Positions 45,278 to 53,771 of a stretch of DNA of 64,000 bases are shown piece by piece. Source of the stretch: Pseudomonadota bacterium. Lineage in GTDB: Bacteria > Pseudomonadota > Gammaproteobacteria > Xanthomonadales > Ahniellaceae. The first letter of the stretch is position 1; every line of letters starts with the position of its first letter. The notes beneath the pieces are model-generated. The model was not told where the DNA came from, did not search any database, and saw only the letters and a program-made list of their open reading frames with translations. Location: NCBI GenBank assembly GCA_022843465.1, contig JALHNO010000006.1:124001-188000 (forward strand), read 5' to 3'. The position numbers and the translations under genes are program-made.

Positions 45278-45280
45278 CGT

Positions 45281-45598
45281 TTAGGATGCCGTCGTGACCC
45301 TTATGACGATTTTGGTGCATGCGCGTAAGCCGCCAATTTTGACTGGATTGCCCGAGCGCAATGTGGTTGCATCGGGTGACGGTGACTTGATTGCGGTAGT
45401 CAGTATGCCCGGTCTCTCTTGCTCAGCAGCGCGGTGTTTCCGTGCGGTGCGCGGCAGGCGACGATGCGCCTTTTCCCGGACTGATGGCTGAATGCTTCAC
45501 CGTCTGTGGAACGAGCGGGGTTTGACAAGGTCTACAGCAATCCCGGACTGGCGGACTGCCCATTGCTGGTCTAATCAATTCGAACTGGACGGAAATTC
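45281..45598. other. Intergenic stretch without a supported gene
   Basis: From the terminator to dsbB there are 318 bp. A GTG-started frame of 65 codons (45294-45491) exists but has no ribosome site, no recognisable motif and arginine/cysteine-rich shadow-like composition. A TTGACA hexamer at 45522 has no fitting -10 box. The stretch may contain the dsbB promoter or decayed sequence; I cannot assign more. Confidence 0.5.
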
Positions 45599-46123
45599 AT
45601 GCAACTCAATCCCTTCAAGCTGTCGTTCCGAGCGCTGATGTTCCTAGGCGCTTCTGCTTGTGCCGCGCTGGTGGCCTATGCCTACTATCTGCAGACAGCG
45701 CAGGGGTTGGAACCATGTCCGCTCTGCATCTTCCAGCGGATCGGGTTCATCGCGGCGGGCATCGTCATGCTGCTGGCGGCACTTCACAACCCGCAGCGAG
45801 TGGGCCGTCGCATGTACTGCCTGCTGGCCTCGATAGCGACAATTGCTGGGGGCTCGGTGGCCGCGCGACATATCTGGCTGCGGCACTTGCCGCCAGATCA
45901 GGTTCCAGACTGTGGGCCTGGTCTTGACTACATGCTCGAAGCATTTCCCTTGGGCAAGACCCTGAAAACGGTATTCACTGGCTCGGGGGAGTGTGCTGCG
46001 CCTGACGGCTGGTTGATGCTGGGGCTGGACATGCCAAGCTGGGCGTTGATCGGATTTGTCGGATTGCTGATGTTGAGCATTTTTGCGGGATTCGTGGCCA
46101 AGGGAAGGGAAGCAAGCCGATGA
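45599..46123 (+). CDS. dsbB: Disulfide bond formation protein B
   Basis: A 174-residue inner-membrane quinone reductase that reoxidises periplasmic DsbA. Four membrane helices are predicted. The first redox pair is the CPLC in LEPCPLCIFQRIGF (first periplasmic loop). The second pair is formed by the cysteines of PDCGPGL and SGECAAPDGW in the long second loop. The last four bases overlap the next gene (ATGA). Its product would support folding of exported cysteine proteins such as the one at 44754. Confidence 0.95.
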   Translation: MQLNPFKLSFRALMFLGASACAALVAYAYYLQTAQGLEPCPLCIFQRIGFIAAGIVMLLAALHNPQRVGRRMYCLLASIATIAGGSVAARHIWLRHLPPDQVPDCGPGLDYMLEAFPLGKTLKTVFTGSGECAAPDGWLMLGLDMPSWALIGFVGLLMLSIFAGFVAKGREASR

Positions 46124-47469
46124 GTGATGTTGATCAGTGGTTGCCTGGCAACTGGCAGACCAAGGTTGCCACCCAGCAGCCGAATTACCCCGATGCTGCC
46201 GCGCTGGCGCAGGCGACCGGCGCGCTGGGTGGTCTGCCGCCCCTGGTGACATCGTTCGAAATTCTCGCGCTGAAGCGGCTGCTGTCCGAGGCTGCCGAGG
46301 GGAAGCGCTTCCTTCTGCAGGGTGGTGATTGTGCAGAGAGCTTTTCCGAGTGCGATTCGGCAACGATCTCCAATCGTCTGAAGGTCCTGCTGCAGATGAG
46401 TGTGGTGCTGATTCATGGATTGAAGCTGCCTGTGGTCAGGTTGGGTCGCTTCGCTGGCCAATATGCCAAGCCGCGTTCGGCCGATCTTGAGGAACGTGAT
46501 GGCGTGACGCTGCCGAGTTATCGCGGTGACATCGTCAACGCCCCGGAGTTCACAGCAGCGGCGCGTGTGCCGGACCCGCAGCGACTCCTTCGCGGGCATG
46601 CGCATTCGGCGATGACGATCAATTTTGTCCGGGCACTCATCGACGGCGGATTCGCCGACCTGCATCACCCGGAATATTGGGAACTGGGGTGGATGCAGCA
46701 CTCGCCACTGCAGGACGAGTACCGCCGCATGGTGGAGGCGATTGGCGAGTCGGTGCGCTTCATGGAGACCCTGGCCGGCGAACCACTGGGCAGCTTTTCC
46801 CGCGTTGATTTCTATACCTCGCATGAGGCCCTGGTGCTGCACTACGAAGCGGCACTGACGCGCCAGGTACCGCGCCAGAGCGGATGGTTCAATCTGTCCA
46901 CGCATTTCCCGTGGATCGGTATGCGTACCGCCCAACTCGACGGCGCCCACATCGAATATTGCCGGGGCATCCGCAATCCAATCGGCTTGAAAGTTGGGCC
47001 AAGCGTGACGCCTGATCAACTGCTTCCAGTAATCGATGCGCTCAATCCGGGCAATGAACCGGGTCGCCTGACCCTGATCCATCGTATGGGCGCAGCCAAG
47101 ATCGGCAGTGCGCTCCTGCCTCTGCTCAATGCAGTACAGCGTGAGGGGCGCAATGTCCTCTGGTGTGCTGATCCCATGCACGGAAATACCGAGAGCACCT
47201 CGAATGGATTCAAGACCCGCCGTTTCGAGAACATCCGCAGTGAACTCGATCAGGCCTTCGATATCCATGCTGCGGCAGGTACGCGGCTGGGTGGCGTGCA
47301 TCTGGAATTGACCGGAGAAAATGTAACCGAGTGCCTGGGTGGTGCCCGCGACTTGACGGAAATCGACCTTGGGCGCGCCTACAAGTCGACCGTGGATCCG
47401 CGCCTCAACTATGAGCAGTCGCTTGAGCTTGCGATGTTGATCGTGCGTAAGCGCGGTCCGGGGCGCTGA
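46120..47469 (+). CDS. Class II 3-deoxy-7-phosphoheptulonate synthase
   Basis: A 449-residue plant-type (class II, AroA_II) DAHP synthase, which joins phosphoenolpyruvate and erythrose-4-phosphate in the first shikimate step. Seen motifs are LLQGGDCAESFSECD with the metal-ligand cysteine, VVRLGRFAGQYAKPRS, WIGMRTAQLDGAHIEYCRG, NPIGLKVGP, and CADPMHGNTESTSNGFKTR. The C-terminal GGVHLELTGENVTECLGG is also typical. The ATG overlaps the dsbB stop. It is unrelated in sequence to the AroF/G/H class I enzymes. Confidence 0.95.
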   Translation: MSDVDQWLPGNWQTKVATQQPNYPDAAALAQATGALGGLPPLVTSFEILALKRLLSEAAEGKRFLLQGGDCAESFSECDSATISNRLKVLLQMSVVLIHGLKLPVVRLGRFAGQYAKPRSADLEERDGVTLPSYRGDIVNAPEFTAAARVPDPQRLLRGHAHSAMTINFVRALIDGGFADLHHPEYWELGWMQHSPLQDEYRRMVEAIGESVRFMETLAGEPLGSFSRVDFYTSHEALVLHYEAALTRQVPRQSGWFNLSTHFPWIGMRTAQLDGAHIEYCRGIRNPIGLKVGPSVTPDQLLPVIDALNPGNEPGRLTLIHRMGAAKIGSALLPLLNAVQREGRNVLWCADPMHGNTESTSNGFKTRRFENIRSELDQAFDIHAAAGTRLGGVHLELTGENVTECLGGARDLTEIDLGRAYKSTVDPRLNYEQSLELAMLIVRKRGPGR

Positions 47470-47595
47470 GTTCGAGCCGGAAAAGCAGACCGCTGCGCTG
47501 GGGTTTGTGGGTAGGAAACTGTAGTGCCAGGCGTTGCCGACGCAGCCTCCGGTTCGTCGTCAACGCAATCCGTTTGTTGCGCAGCGGGAGTCGCG

Positions 47596-49020
47596 ATGGA
47601 GTCGGATCGACCGGTATTCGATGAAATGGGCTGGCCGCAGGAAGTGCGTCCGCCCTACGCCCTCGTCGATGCCTGGCTGAAGTCTTTGCCGCGCGATCAG
47701 CTGGACTTGAAGCGCCGCGAGGCCGAGGTGCTGTTTCGCCGTATCGGTATTACTTTCGCGGTCTACTCCCAGGGCGGCGACCCCGAGCGCCTGATCCCGT
47801 TTGATCTGATACCGCGGGTACTCGCCCAGGCCGAATGGCAGCGACTTCGTGCCGGCCTGGAGCAACGTACACGGGCATTGAACGCATTCATCCACGATGT
47901 CTATCACGATCGTGAGATCGTCCGGGCCGGACTGGTACCTGAGCGGCTGGTGCTGCACAACGCGCAGTTCCGTCCCGAAATGGCTGGGCTCGATCTTCCT
48001 GGTGGAATCTACTCGCACATCGCCGGCATCGATATGGTGCGCACCGGGCCGGACGAGTACTTCGTGCTCGAAGACAATTGCCGAACACCCTCCGGCGTCT
48101 CCTACATGATGGAGAACCGCGAAGTGATGCTGCGCCTGTTTCCCGACCTGTTCCGCCAGAATCAAGTGGCGCCGATTGCCCACTATCCGGATGAACTGCT
48201 GGCGACGCTGCGCTCGGTGGCGCCGCCCAACTGTCAGGGCGAGCCCCACATCGTGCTGCTGACGCCGGGAATCTACAACAGTGCCTATTATGAGCATGCC
48301 TTTCTTGCCGACGAGATGGGCATTGATCTGGTTGAAGGTGCCGATCTGCTGGTGCGCAATGACATCTGCTACATGCGCACCACATCGGGATTGCAGCGGG
48401 TTGATGTGATCTATCGGCGCATCGACGACGATTACCTGGATCCCCTGGTGTTCCGTGCCGACTCGACGCTGGGCGTGCCGGGTCTGCACTTCGCCAACCG
48501 GGCCGGCAACGTGACCTTGACCAATGCGGTGGGCGCTGGCATTGCTGACGACAAGGCGGTCTATATCCATGTGCCCGAGATGGTGCGCTTCTATCTTGGC
48601 GAGGAACCCCTGCTGCGCAATGTGCCAACGCATGACTGCAGTGATCCGCAGCAACTGCGCTATGTGCTGGAACACCTGCACGAGCTCGTGGTCAAGGCAG
48701 TACACGGTTCCGGAGGCTATGGCATGCTCGTCGGGCCGCACGCCAGCCGCAGTGAACTCGAGGCCTTTCGAACGCTGCTGAAGGCGCGTCCGCATGAGTA
48801 CATCGCGCAACCGACCCTCGCACTTTCGACAGTGCCCACCTTTGTCGAGGCTGGAATCGCCCCGCGTCACGTGGATCTCAGGCCGTTCGTGCTGAGCGGC
48901 GCCGATCGTGTCCGCGTGGTCCCGGGCGGATTGACACGGGTGGCGCTCAAGGAAGGTTCGCTGGTGGTGAATTCCTCCCAGGGCGGTGGCACCAAGGACA
49001 CCTGGGTGCTGGAGGACTGA
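47596..49020 (+). CDS. Circularly permuted type 2 ATP-grasp protein
   Basis: A 474-residue protein of the circularly permuted ATP-grasp family (former DUF404/DUF407), predicted to make amide bonds using ATP. Motifs are EDNCRTPSGVSYMMENR near residue 159, the glycine loop VVKAVHGSGGYGMLVGP near 367, YIAQPTLALSTVPTF, and HVDLRPFVLSGADRVRVVPG near the C-terminus. The ATG at 47596 follows GGGAG by five bases; a GTG at 47524 would add 24 unlikely residues. Its stop overlaps the alpha-E gene start (TGATG). In this family the gene is usually found with alpha-E and transglutaminase-like genes, as here. The substrate is unknown. Confidence 0.93.
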   Translation: MESDRPVFDEMGWPQEVRPPYALVDAWLKSLPRDQLDLKRREAEVLFRRIGITFAVYSQGGDPERLIPFDLIPRVLAQAEWQRLRAGLEQRTRALNAFIHDVYHDREIVRAGLVPERLVLHNAQFRPEMAGLDLPGGIYSHIAGIDMVRTGPDEYFVLEDNCRTPSGVSYMMENREVMLRLFPDLFRQNQVAPIAHYPDELLATLRSVAPPNCQGEPHIVLLTPGIYNSAYYEHAFLADEMGIDLVEGADLLVRNDICYMRTTSGLQRVDVIYRRIDDDYLDPLVFRADSTLGVPGLHFANRAGNVTLTNAVGAGIADDKAVYIHVPEMVRFYLGEEPLLRNVPTHDCSDPQQLRYVLEHLHELVVKAVHGSGGYGMLVGPHASRSELEAFRTLLKARPHEYIAQPTLALSTVPTFVEAGIAPRHVDLRPFVLSGADRVRVVPGGLTRVALKEGSLVVNSSQGGGTKDTWVLED

Positions 49021-49967
49021 TGCTCGCACGTACGGCTGAAAACCTGTTCTGGTTGGCGCGCTACATGGAGCGCGCAGACTATCTTGCGCGCCTGCTGCAG
49101 GTAGCTGGACACATGAACTCGGTGCGTGTGGATTCCGATCGCAACAGCGAATGGGAGTCCGCGATCGTGGCTTCGGGATGCCGCGTCGGTTACTTTGCGT
49201 CGCATGCCGAGGCTGCCGAATCGCAAGTCATCCAGTATCTGGCGTTCGACCGCGACAATCCCTCATCGATCGCCAACTGTATCGAGATTTCCCGTCGCAA
49301 CGCACGCGCCGTGCGCACCGCCCTGACCTCGGACATGTGGGAGGCAGTCAACGGGACCTGGCAGGAATTCGCCGGGTTCCAGGACGCCAGTGGCGACCCG
49401 GATCGTCTCGCCGCTTTTCTCGATTGGCTGAAAGCACGCGTGCGGCTGTTTCATGGCGTCAGCACCAATGACATGCTGCGTCGCGATGAATACTGTTTCG
49501 TGCGCATTGGGCAGTTTCTCGAACGCGCAGACAATACTGCCCGCCTGCTTGATGTGAAGTATCACGTGCGGCTTCCACAGGCGACCGATGTCGGCGGTGT
49601 CGTCGACTATTACCAGTGGCTGGCGATCCTGAGGGTCGTCGGTGCGCGCCGTGCCTATCGGGTGCTGTTCAAGGGACAGGTCGAGTCGGTCCATGTTGCC
49701 GAGTTGCTGATCAGCCGTACGGAATTTCCGCGATCGCTGGTGTTCTGCTATCGACAGCTTACGCAGCATCTGGATGCGATCCAGGATCAGAGCCCGCAGT
49801 TGACTGCCGAGGCCAAGCGCCAGGCGCATTCGCTGTACGCGCAGTTGCGCTTCGCACGCATTGACCACATCATCAGCGGCGGACTGCACGAATATCTGAC
49901 CAGTATCGTGCAGCAGACTGATGAGCTTGGCAGCCAGATCGCGCGCGGACACCTGTTTCAATCATGA
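49020..49967 (+). CDS. Alpha-E domain protein (former DUF403)
   Basis: A 315-residue all-helical protein. The N-terminal MLARTAENLFWLARYMERAD is the hallmark of the alpha-E family, and a similar ERADNTARLLDVKYH appears near residue 165, as expected for an internally repeated helical fold. Its biochemical role is not established; it is a regular partner of circularly permuted ATP-grasp proteins. It overlaps the ATP-grasp stop by one base and the transglutaminase start by four, so the three are translationally coupled. Confidence 0.92.
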   Translation: MLARTAENLFWLARYMERADYLARLLQVAGHMNSVRVDSDRNSEWESAIVASGCRVGYFASHAEAAESQVIQYLAFDRDNPSSIANCIEISRRNARAVRTALTSDMWEAVNGTWQEFAGFQDASGDPDRLAAFLDWLKARVRLFHGVSTNDMLRRDEYCFVRIGQFLERADNTARLLDVKYHVRLPQATDVGGVVDYYQWLAILRVVGARRAYRVLFKGQVESVHVAELLISRTEFPRSLVFCYRQLTQHLDAIQDQSPQLTAEAKRQAHSLYAQLRFARIDHIISGGLHEYLTSIVQQTDELGSQIARGHLFQS

Positions 49968-50779
49968 AGCTCAACATTCTGCATCAGACCCGTTACCGTT
50001 ACGCCGAGGCTGCAAGTCTGATCGTGCAGGCGCTGCGCATGTGGCCCGTCGAGAGTGCCGGGCAGCACTGCCAGTCCTGGCGCGTCGAGGTCGATGGCAG
50101 CCTGCTGCAGCCGACTTGTGTGGATGGTTTCGGCAATCGGGTGGCAACCCACAGCGTCGATCGCATGGTCGACACCGTGCTGATCAGTGTGCGTGGAGTG
50201 ATCGAAACCCGCGACTGCCAGGGCGTTCACGTTGATCCGAATCCCGGCCTGCCCCCTGCGTTCTATGTAGCCAGCACCGAACTGACGGCAGTCAACGCGC
50301 AGATCTCGGAATTGGCGCGCGTGGCCTCTGGCCCGGGCGGCGCTCTTGAGCGCATGCATCTCCTTTCCAACGCGGTGCGCGATCGCATCGAATACCGAAC
50401 CGAGCAGACCGGCGTCGAGACCACCGCGGCCGAGGCTCTGGTGCTCGGCGCAGGTGTCTGTCAGGACCACGCCCAGGTGATGATCAGTGCTGCCAGGAGC
50501 CTGGGATTTGCCGCGCGCTACGTCAGTGGCTATCTGTGTCCCGCTGGCGAGGAGGCAGCAGCCAGCCACGCCTGGGCCGAGGTCCATGTCGAGGATCTGG
50601 GTTGGGTGGGATTCGATCCGGCCAATCGTCAATGCCCCAATGAGCGCTACGTGCGCATCGCCTGTGGTCGCGACTATCGGGACGCCGCGCCGGTACGCGG
50701 TGTGCGCATAGGTGGACTGGCGGAGACGCTGGAGGTCCAGGTCCAGATCGCGGAGTCGATCGGCGCGGCCCAGCAATGA
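49964..50779 (+). CDS. Transglutaminase-like cysteine peptidase-family protein
   Basis: A 271-residue protein with an N-terminal beta domain (KLNILHQTRYRYAEAASLIV) and a transglutaminase-like core. The catalytic triad is complete: C166 in GAGVCQDHAQ, H202 in SHAWAEVHVE and D218 in GFDPANRQCPN. It has no signal peptide, so the enzyme is probably cytoplasmic. Bacterial members are more often peptidases than crosslinkers. The ATG overlaps the alpha-E stop (ATGA). Together with the ATP-grasp ligase it could cut or modify the same small peptide; that is inference. Confidence 0.93.
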   Translation: MKLNILHQTRYRYAEAASLIVQALRMWPVESAGQHCQSWRVEVDGSLLQPTCVDGFGNRVATHSVDRMVDTVLISVRGVIETRDCQGVHVDPNPGLPPAFYVASTELTAVNAQISELARVASGPGGALERMHLLSNAVRDRIEYRTEQTGVETTAAEALVLGAGVCQDHAQVMISAARSLGFAARYVSGYLCPAGEEAAASHAWAEVHVEDLGWVGFDPANRQCPNERYVRIACGRDYRDAAPVRGVRIGGLAETLEVQVQIAESIGAAQQ

Positions 50780-50888
50780 TGCAGCCGTTGCGGTGGCACG
50801 GACCGATCCACCGTGTCGATGCGCTTGCTAGGATTCCCTGACTGATTGATCGCGCGGGTTGTGCCCGACCCGGCGAAGCGGAGCAGAC

Positions 50889-51671
50889 ATGACGTATTGC
50901 GTGGGACTCTACCTCGACGAGGGACTGGTGATGCTGGCCGATACCCGCACCAATGCGGGCATGGACAATGTTTCCACCTTCACCAAGCTGCATGTGTTCC
51001 ACCGCCCTGGGGAGCGCATGATCGCTGCGATGACCGCAGGCAATCTCGCGGTTTCGCAGGCGGTGATCAATCTGATCCAGGAAGGCATTAGCGACCCCGA
51101 GACCGGCAAGTTGGAAACCATCCATAGCGTGCCCAGCATGTTCCGCGCCGCGGCCCTGGTCGGCGAGGCGGTGCGTCGCACACACAAGGTGCACGGCGCG
51201 GCGATGCGCGAGCAGGACGTCGCCTTCGACGTCGCCGTGCTGCTGGGTGGCCAGTTGGCCGGTCGGACGACACGGCTGTTCCAGATCTATGCCGCCGGAA
51301 ACTTCATCGAAGCCACCCGTGACACGCCCTTCCTGCAGATCGGCGAGCACAAGTACGGCAAGCCGATCCTGGATCGCGCCGTCAACCGGGCGACCACGCT
51401 CGATGATGGCGTCAAACTCGCGCTCATCTCGATGGATTCGACCCTGAGATCCAATCTCAGTGTCGGCATGCCGCTTGATCTGCTGGTGTTTCGCAATGGT
51501 CAGCTTGATTCCGCGCAGTCGCATCGAATCTGCGACAGCGATCCGTATTTCCGCATGCTGCGCGAACACTGGTCGCTGGCGCTCAGTCAGGCACATCGGA
51601 GAATCCCGGCGCCAAGCTGGATGGAAGCCACACCCGCCGATGCGGATGCCAGCGGCTCGACGTCTGAATGA
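50889..51671 (+). CDS. Anbu-type proteasome-like N-terminal nucleophile hydrolase
   Basis: A 260-residue member of the Anbu (ancestral beta subunit) group related to HslV and proteasome beta subunits. After Met removal the N-terminus is Thr (MTYCVGLYL), the expected nucleophile. D18 in LADTRTNAG and K33 in STFTKLHVF take the positions of the usual Asp17 and Lys33. The ATG at 50889 has CGGAG upstream; a longer start at 50859 would bury the threonine and is rejected. It lies 109 bp after the transglutaminase gene, and TGCTAGGAT at 50826-50834 could be an extended -10 promoter. No unfoldase gene is nearby, so small peptides are a likely substrate. Confidence 0.9.
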   Translation: MTYCVGLYLDEGLVMLADTRTNAGMDNVSTFTKLHVFHRPGERMIAAMTAGNLAVSQAVINLIQEGISDPETGKLETIHSVPSMFRAAALVGEAVRRTHKVHGAAMREQDVAFDVAVLLGGQLAGRTTRLFQIYAAGNFIEATRDTPFLQIGEHKYGKPILDRAVNRATTLDDGVKLALISMDSTLRSNLSVGMPLDLLVFRNGQLDSAQSHRICDSDPYFRMLREHWSLALSQAHRRIPAPSWMEATPADADASGSTSE

Positions 51672-51770
51672 CAGTCGTCGCTCGGGCGCGCAGTCGGCCC
51701 AGCGCAGCGATCAGGCCAGAGTCGCAGCTTGGGCTACACTCGCCGCCATCACGGCCTGGAGCGTAGATCG

Positions 51771-52409
51771 ATGACCGAGACCAGTATTCCCGGAGTCTTG
51801 CCGCGTTCGGAAGCACGATTCCTGGTGGTGATCGTGCTCGCGGTGCTGCTGTGGTCAGGTATTGCCCCCCATGATCGCCTGACCTGGTTCATGGAGGTGA
51901 TCTGGGTGATGGTCGGCGTGCCGCTGATCATGCTGACCTGGTCGCGGTTTCCATTGACCCGACTGCTGTGCTGGCTGCTCGCGATCCACGCCATCATCCT
52001 GCTGGTCGGCGGCCGCTACACCTATGTCGAGGTGCCGATCGGCAACTGGCTGCGCGACACCTTCGACCTGGCGCGCAACCACTATGACCGCCTGGGTCAT
52101 TTCGCCCAGGGTTTTGTTCCGGCCATTCTGGCGCGCGAGCTGTTGCTGCGGCGGACGCCGTTGCGTGATGGTGCCTGGTTGTTCTATCTCGTCGCCAGTT
52201 GCTGCCTGGCGTTCAGCGCTTTTTTCGAGTTTCTTGAATGGTGGTCTGCGCTGATCATGGGTGGCCGTGCCGAGGCCTTTCTTGCAACCCAGGGCGATAT
52301 CTGGGACACCCAGTGGGACATGTTTCTGGCGCTGACCGGAGCGGTGCTGGCGCAGTTGCTGCTTGCCCGCGTCCACAGCCGGCAGCTGGGTCTGGCGCGC
52401 GGCGGCTGA
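51771..52409 (+). CDS. DUF2238 (YjdF-like) integral membrane protein
   Basis: A 212-residue protein with about six hydrophobic helices. The segment NHYDRLGHFAQGFVPAILAR, with histidines and an aspartate between helices, and FEFLEWWSALIMGGRAEAF followed by DIWDTQWDMFLALTGA are the conserved parts of DUF2238. Function is unknown. The ATG at 51771 is preferred; an upstream in-frame start at 51729 has no ribosome site. It is convergent with the CoA-transferase gene, 18 bp away. Confidence 0.85.
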   Translation: MTETSIPGVLPRSEARFLVVIVLAVLLWSGIAPHDRLTWFMEVIWVMVGVPLIMLTWSRFPLTRLLCWLLAIHAIILLVGGRYTYVEVPIGNWLRDTFDLARNHYDRLGHFAQGFVPAILARELLLRRTPLRDGAWLFYLVASCCLAFSAFFEFLEWWSALIMGGRAEAFLATQGDIWDTQWDMFLALTGAVLAQLLLARVHSRQLGLARGG

Positions 52410-52427
52410 TCGGCCTGAGTTGCGGGC

Positions 52428-53624
52428 TCAGTCGGCGTCGCGGTGGCCACTGTCCGGCGCAGGCTCGAATTCCCGACGAATCTGGTCACCATGCTGATCA
52501 AGCAGCGGCGGTGGCTGGGCTGCTGACAAGGGGGTGCCTGAAAAGCGCACCGGGTTGCCGATCGTCGGCAAGTCCGACTTTTGCGGATGCTTCAGGTGCT
52601 GCAGCAATCCACGCGCGCTCACCTGTTCCGATTGCATGACCTGATCGATCGGATTGACCTGCCCACAGGGAATTCCAGCGGCCTCGAACAGGGCATGCCA
52701 GTGCCCAAGCGGCCGCTGCTGCAGGCGTGTCTGGATAAGCTCGATCAAGTCCGAACGATGCGCAACCCGGCCTGAATTGCGGACGAATCGTTCGTCATCA
52801 GCAAGCTCGGGCAGGCCGATGCTGAAACAGAAACTGCGGAACTGCTGATCATTTCCCACCGCCACCATCAGATGGCCATCGGCGACGGCGAACACCTGGT
52901 AGGGCACGATATTCGGGTGCGCATTGCCGCAACGAACGGGATTGGCACCACTCAGCAGTTGGTTCATCGCCTGGTTGGCGAGACTGGCGACCTGGACATC
53001 GTAAAGCGCGATATCGATGTGCTGACCGAGGCCGCTGCGCTCGCGGGCGTACAGTGCCGCCAGAATGCTGGCCGCGGCGTACATGCCCGCCCCGAGATCA
53101 GCGACCGCGACGCCGGTTTTCATCGGCGCGCCATCGGGCTCTCCGGTCACGCTCATCAGTCCCGCCTCAGCCTGGATCATGGCGTCGTAGCCGGCGCGAT
53201 GCGCGTTCGGTCCGGTCTGGCCGAAGCCACTGATCGAGCAATAGATCAGTCGCGGGAACAGGGCGTGCAGGCTGGCAAAGTCCAGGCCATAGCGAACCAG
53301 GCTGCCGACCTTGAAGTTCTCTACCAGTACGTCGGATTCGGCGAGCATCGAACGGATCAGGTCTTGGTCCTCGGTTCTGGCGATATCCAGGGCGATCGAG
53401 CGCTTGCCGCGGTTGCAGGACAGAAAGTACGCCGACTCGCGGGTATCCTGGCCGGATTCATCCTTGAGCCAGGGCGGACCCCATTGGCGGGTGTCGTCGC
53501 CGCTGCCGGGGCGCTCGACCTTGATCACATCGGCGCCGAGATCGGCGAAGAACTGGGTCGCCCAGGGGCCGGCCAGGATGCGGGACAAATCAACTACGCG
53601 TAGTCCGCTCAATGGCCCCGGCAT
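52428..53624 (-). CDS. CaiB/BaiF family (class III) CoA-transferase
   Basis: A 398-residue class III CoA-transferase, which moves CoA between organic acids. It starts PLSGLRVVDLSRILAGPWAT and contains ADVIKVERPGSGDDTRQWGP, NRGKRSIALD and ISGFGQTGPNAHRAGYD. The catalytic aspartate is expected at D176 in VAVADLGAGMYA. The ATG at 53624 follows AAGGAACGGACC; an upstream extension to 53708 is rejected. The acid substrate cannot be read from the sequence. It is divergent from mgtE with 147 bp between starts. Confidence 0.93.
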   Translation of the reverse strand: MPGPLSGLRVVDLSRILAGPWATQFFADLGADVIKVERPGSGDDTRQWGPPWLKDESGQDTRESAYFLSCNRGKRSIALDIARTEDQDLIRSMLAESDVLVENFKVGSLVRYGLDFASLHALFPRLIYCSISGFGQTGPNAHRAGYDAMIQAEAGLMSVTGEPDGAPMKTGVAVADLGAGMYAAASILAALYARERSGLGQHIDIALYDVQVASLANQAMNQLLSGANPVRCGNAHPNIVPYQVFAVADGHLMVAVGNDQQFRSFCFSIGLPELADDERFVRNSGRVAHRSDLIELIQTRLQQRPLGHWHALFEAAGIPCGQVNPIDQVMQSEQVSARGLLQHLKHPQKSDLPTIGNPVRFSGTPLSAAQPPPLLDQHGDQIRREFEPAPDSGHRDAD

Positions 53625-53771
53625 GGTCCGTTCCTTGATTTCTTCGATGGTGGTCGGCGCAGTCCCGCGCCAGCTGACACCTGATCGCGCTGCCGCTACC
53701 TTAGGCAATCAGGGCTGATCGGCTTGCGCCAGCAATCAATCAGCCCGCTGTCTTTCCAGGAGAAAGCGTGC

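Noticed and set aside
45294-45491. GTG-started 65-codon frame between the alpha terminator and dsbB
   Set aside because: No ribosome site, no motif and unnatural composition; not supported as a gene.
53625-53771. Magnesium riboswitch upstream of mgtE
   Set aside because: I could not find the conserved blocks of the M-box or other magnesium leaders; the region is only 147 bp and shared with a divergent gene.
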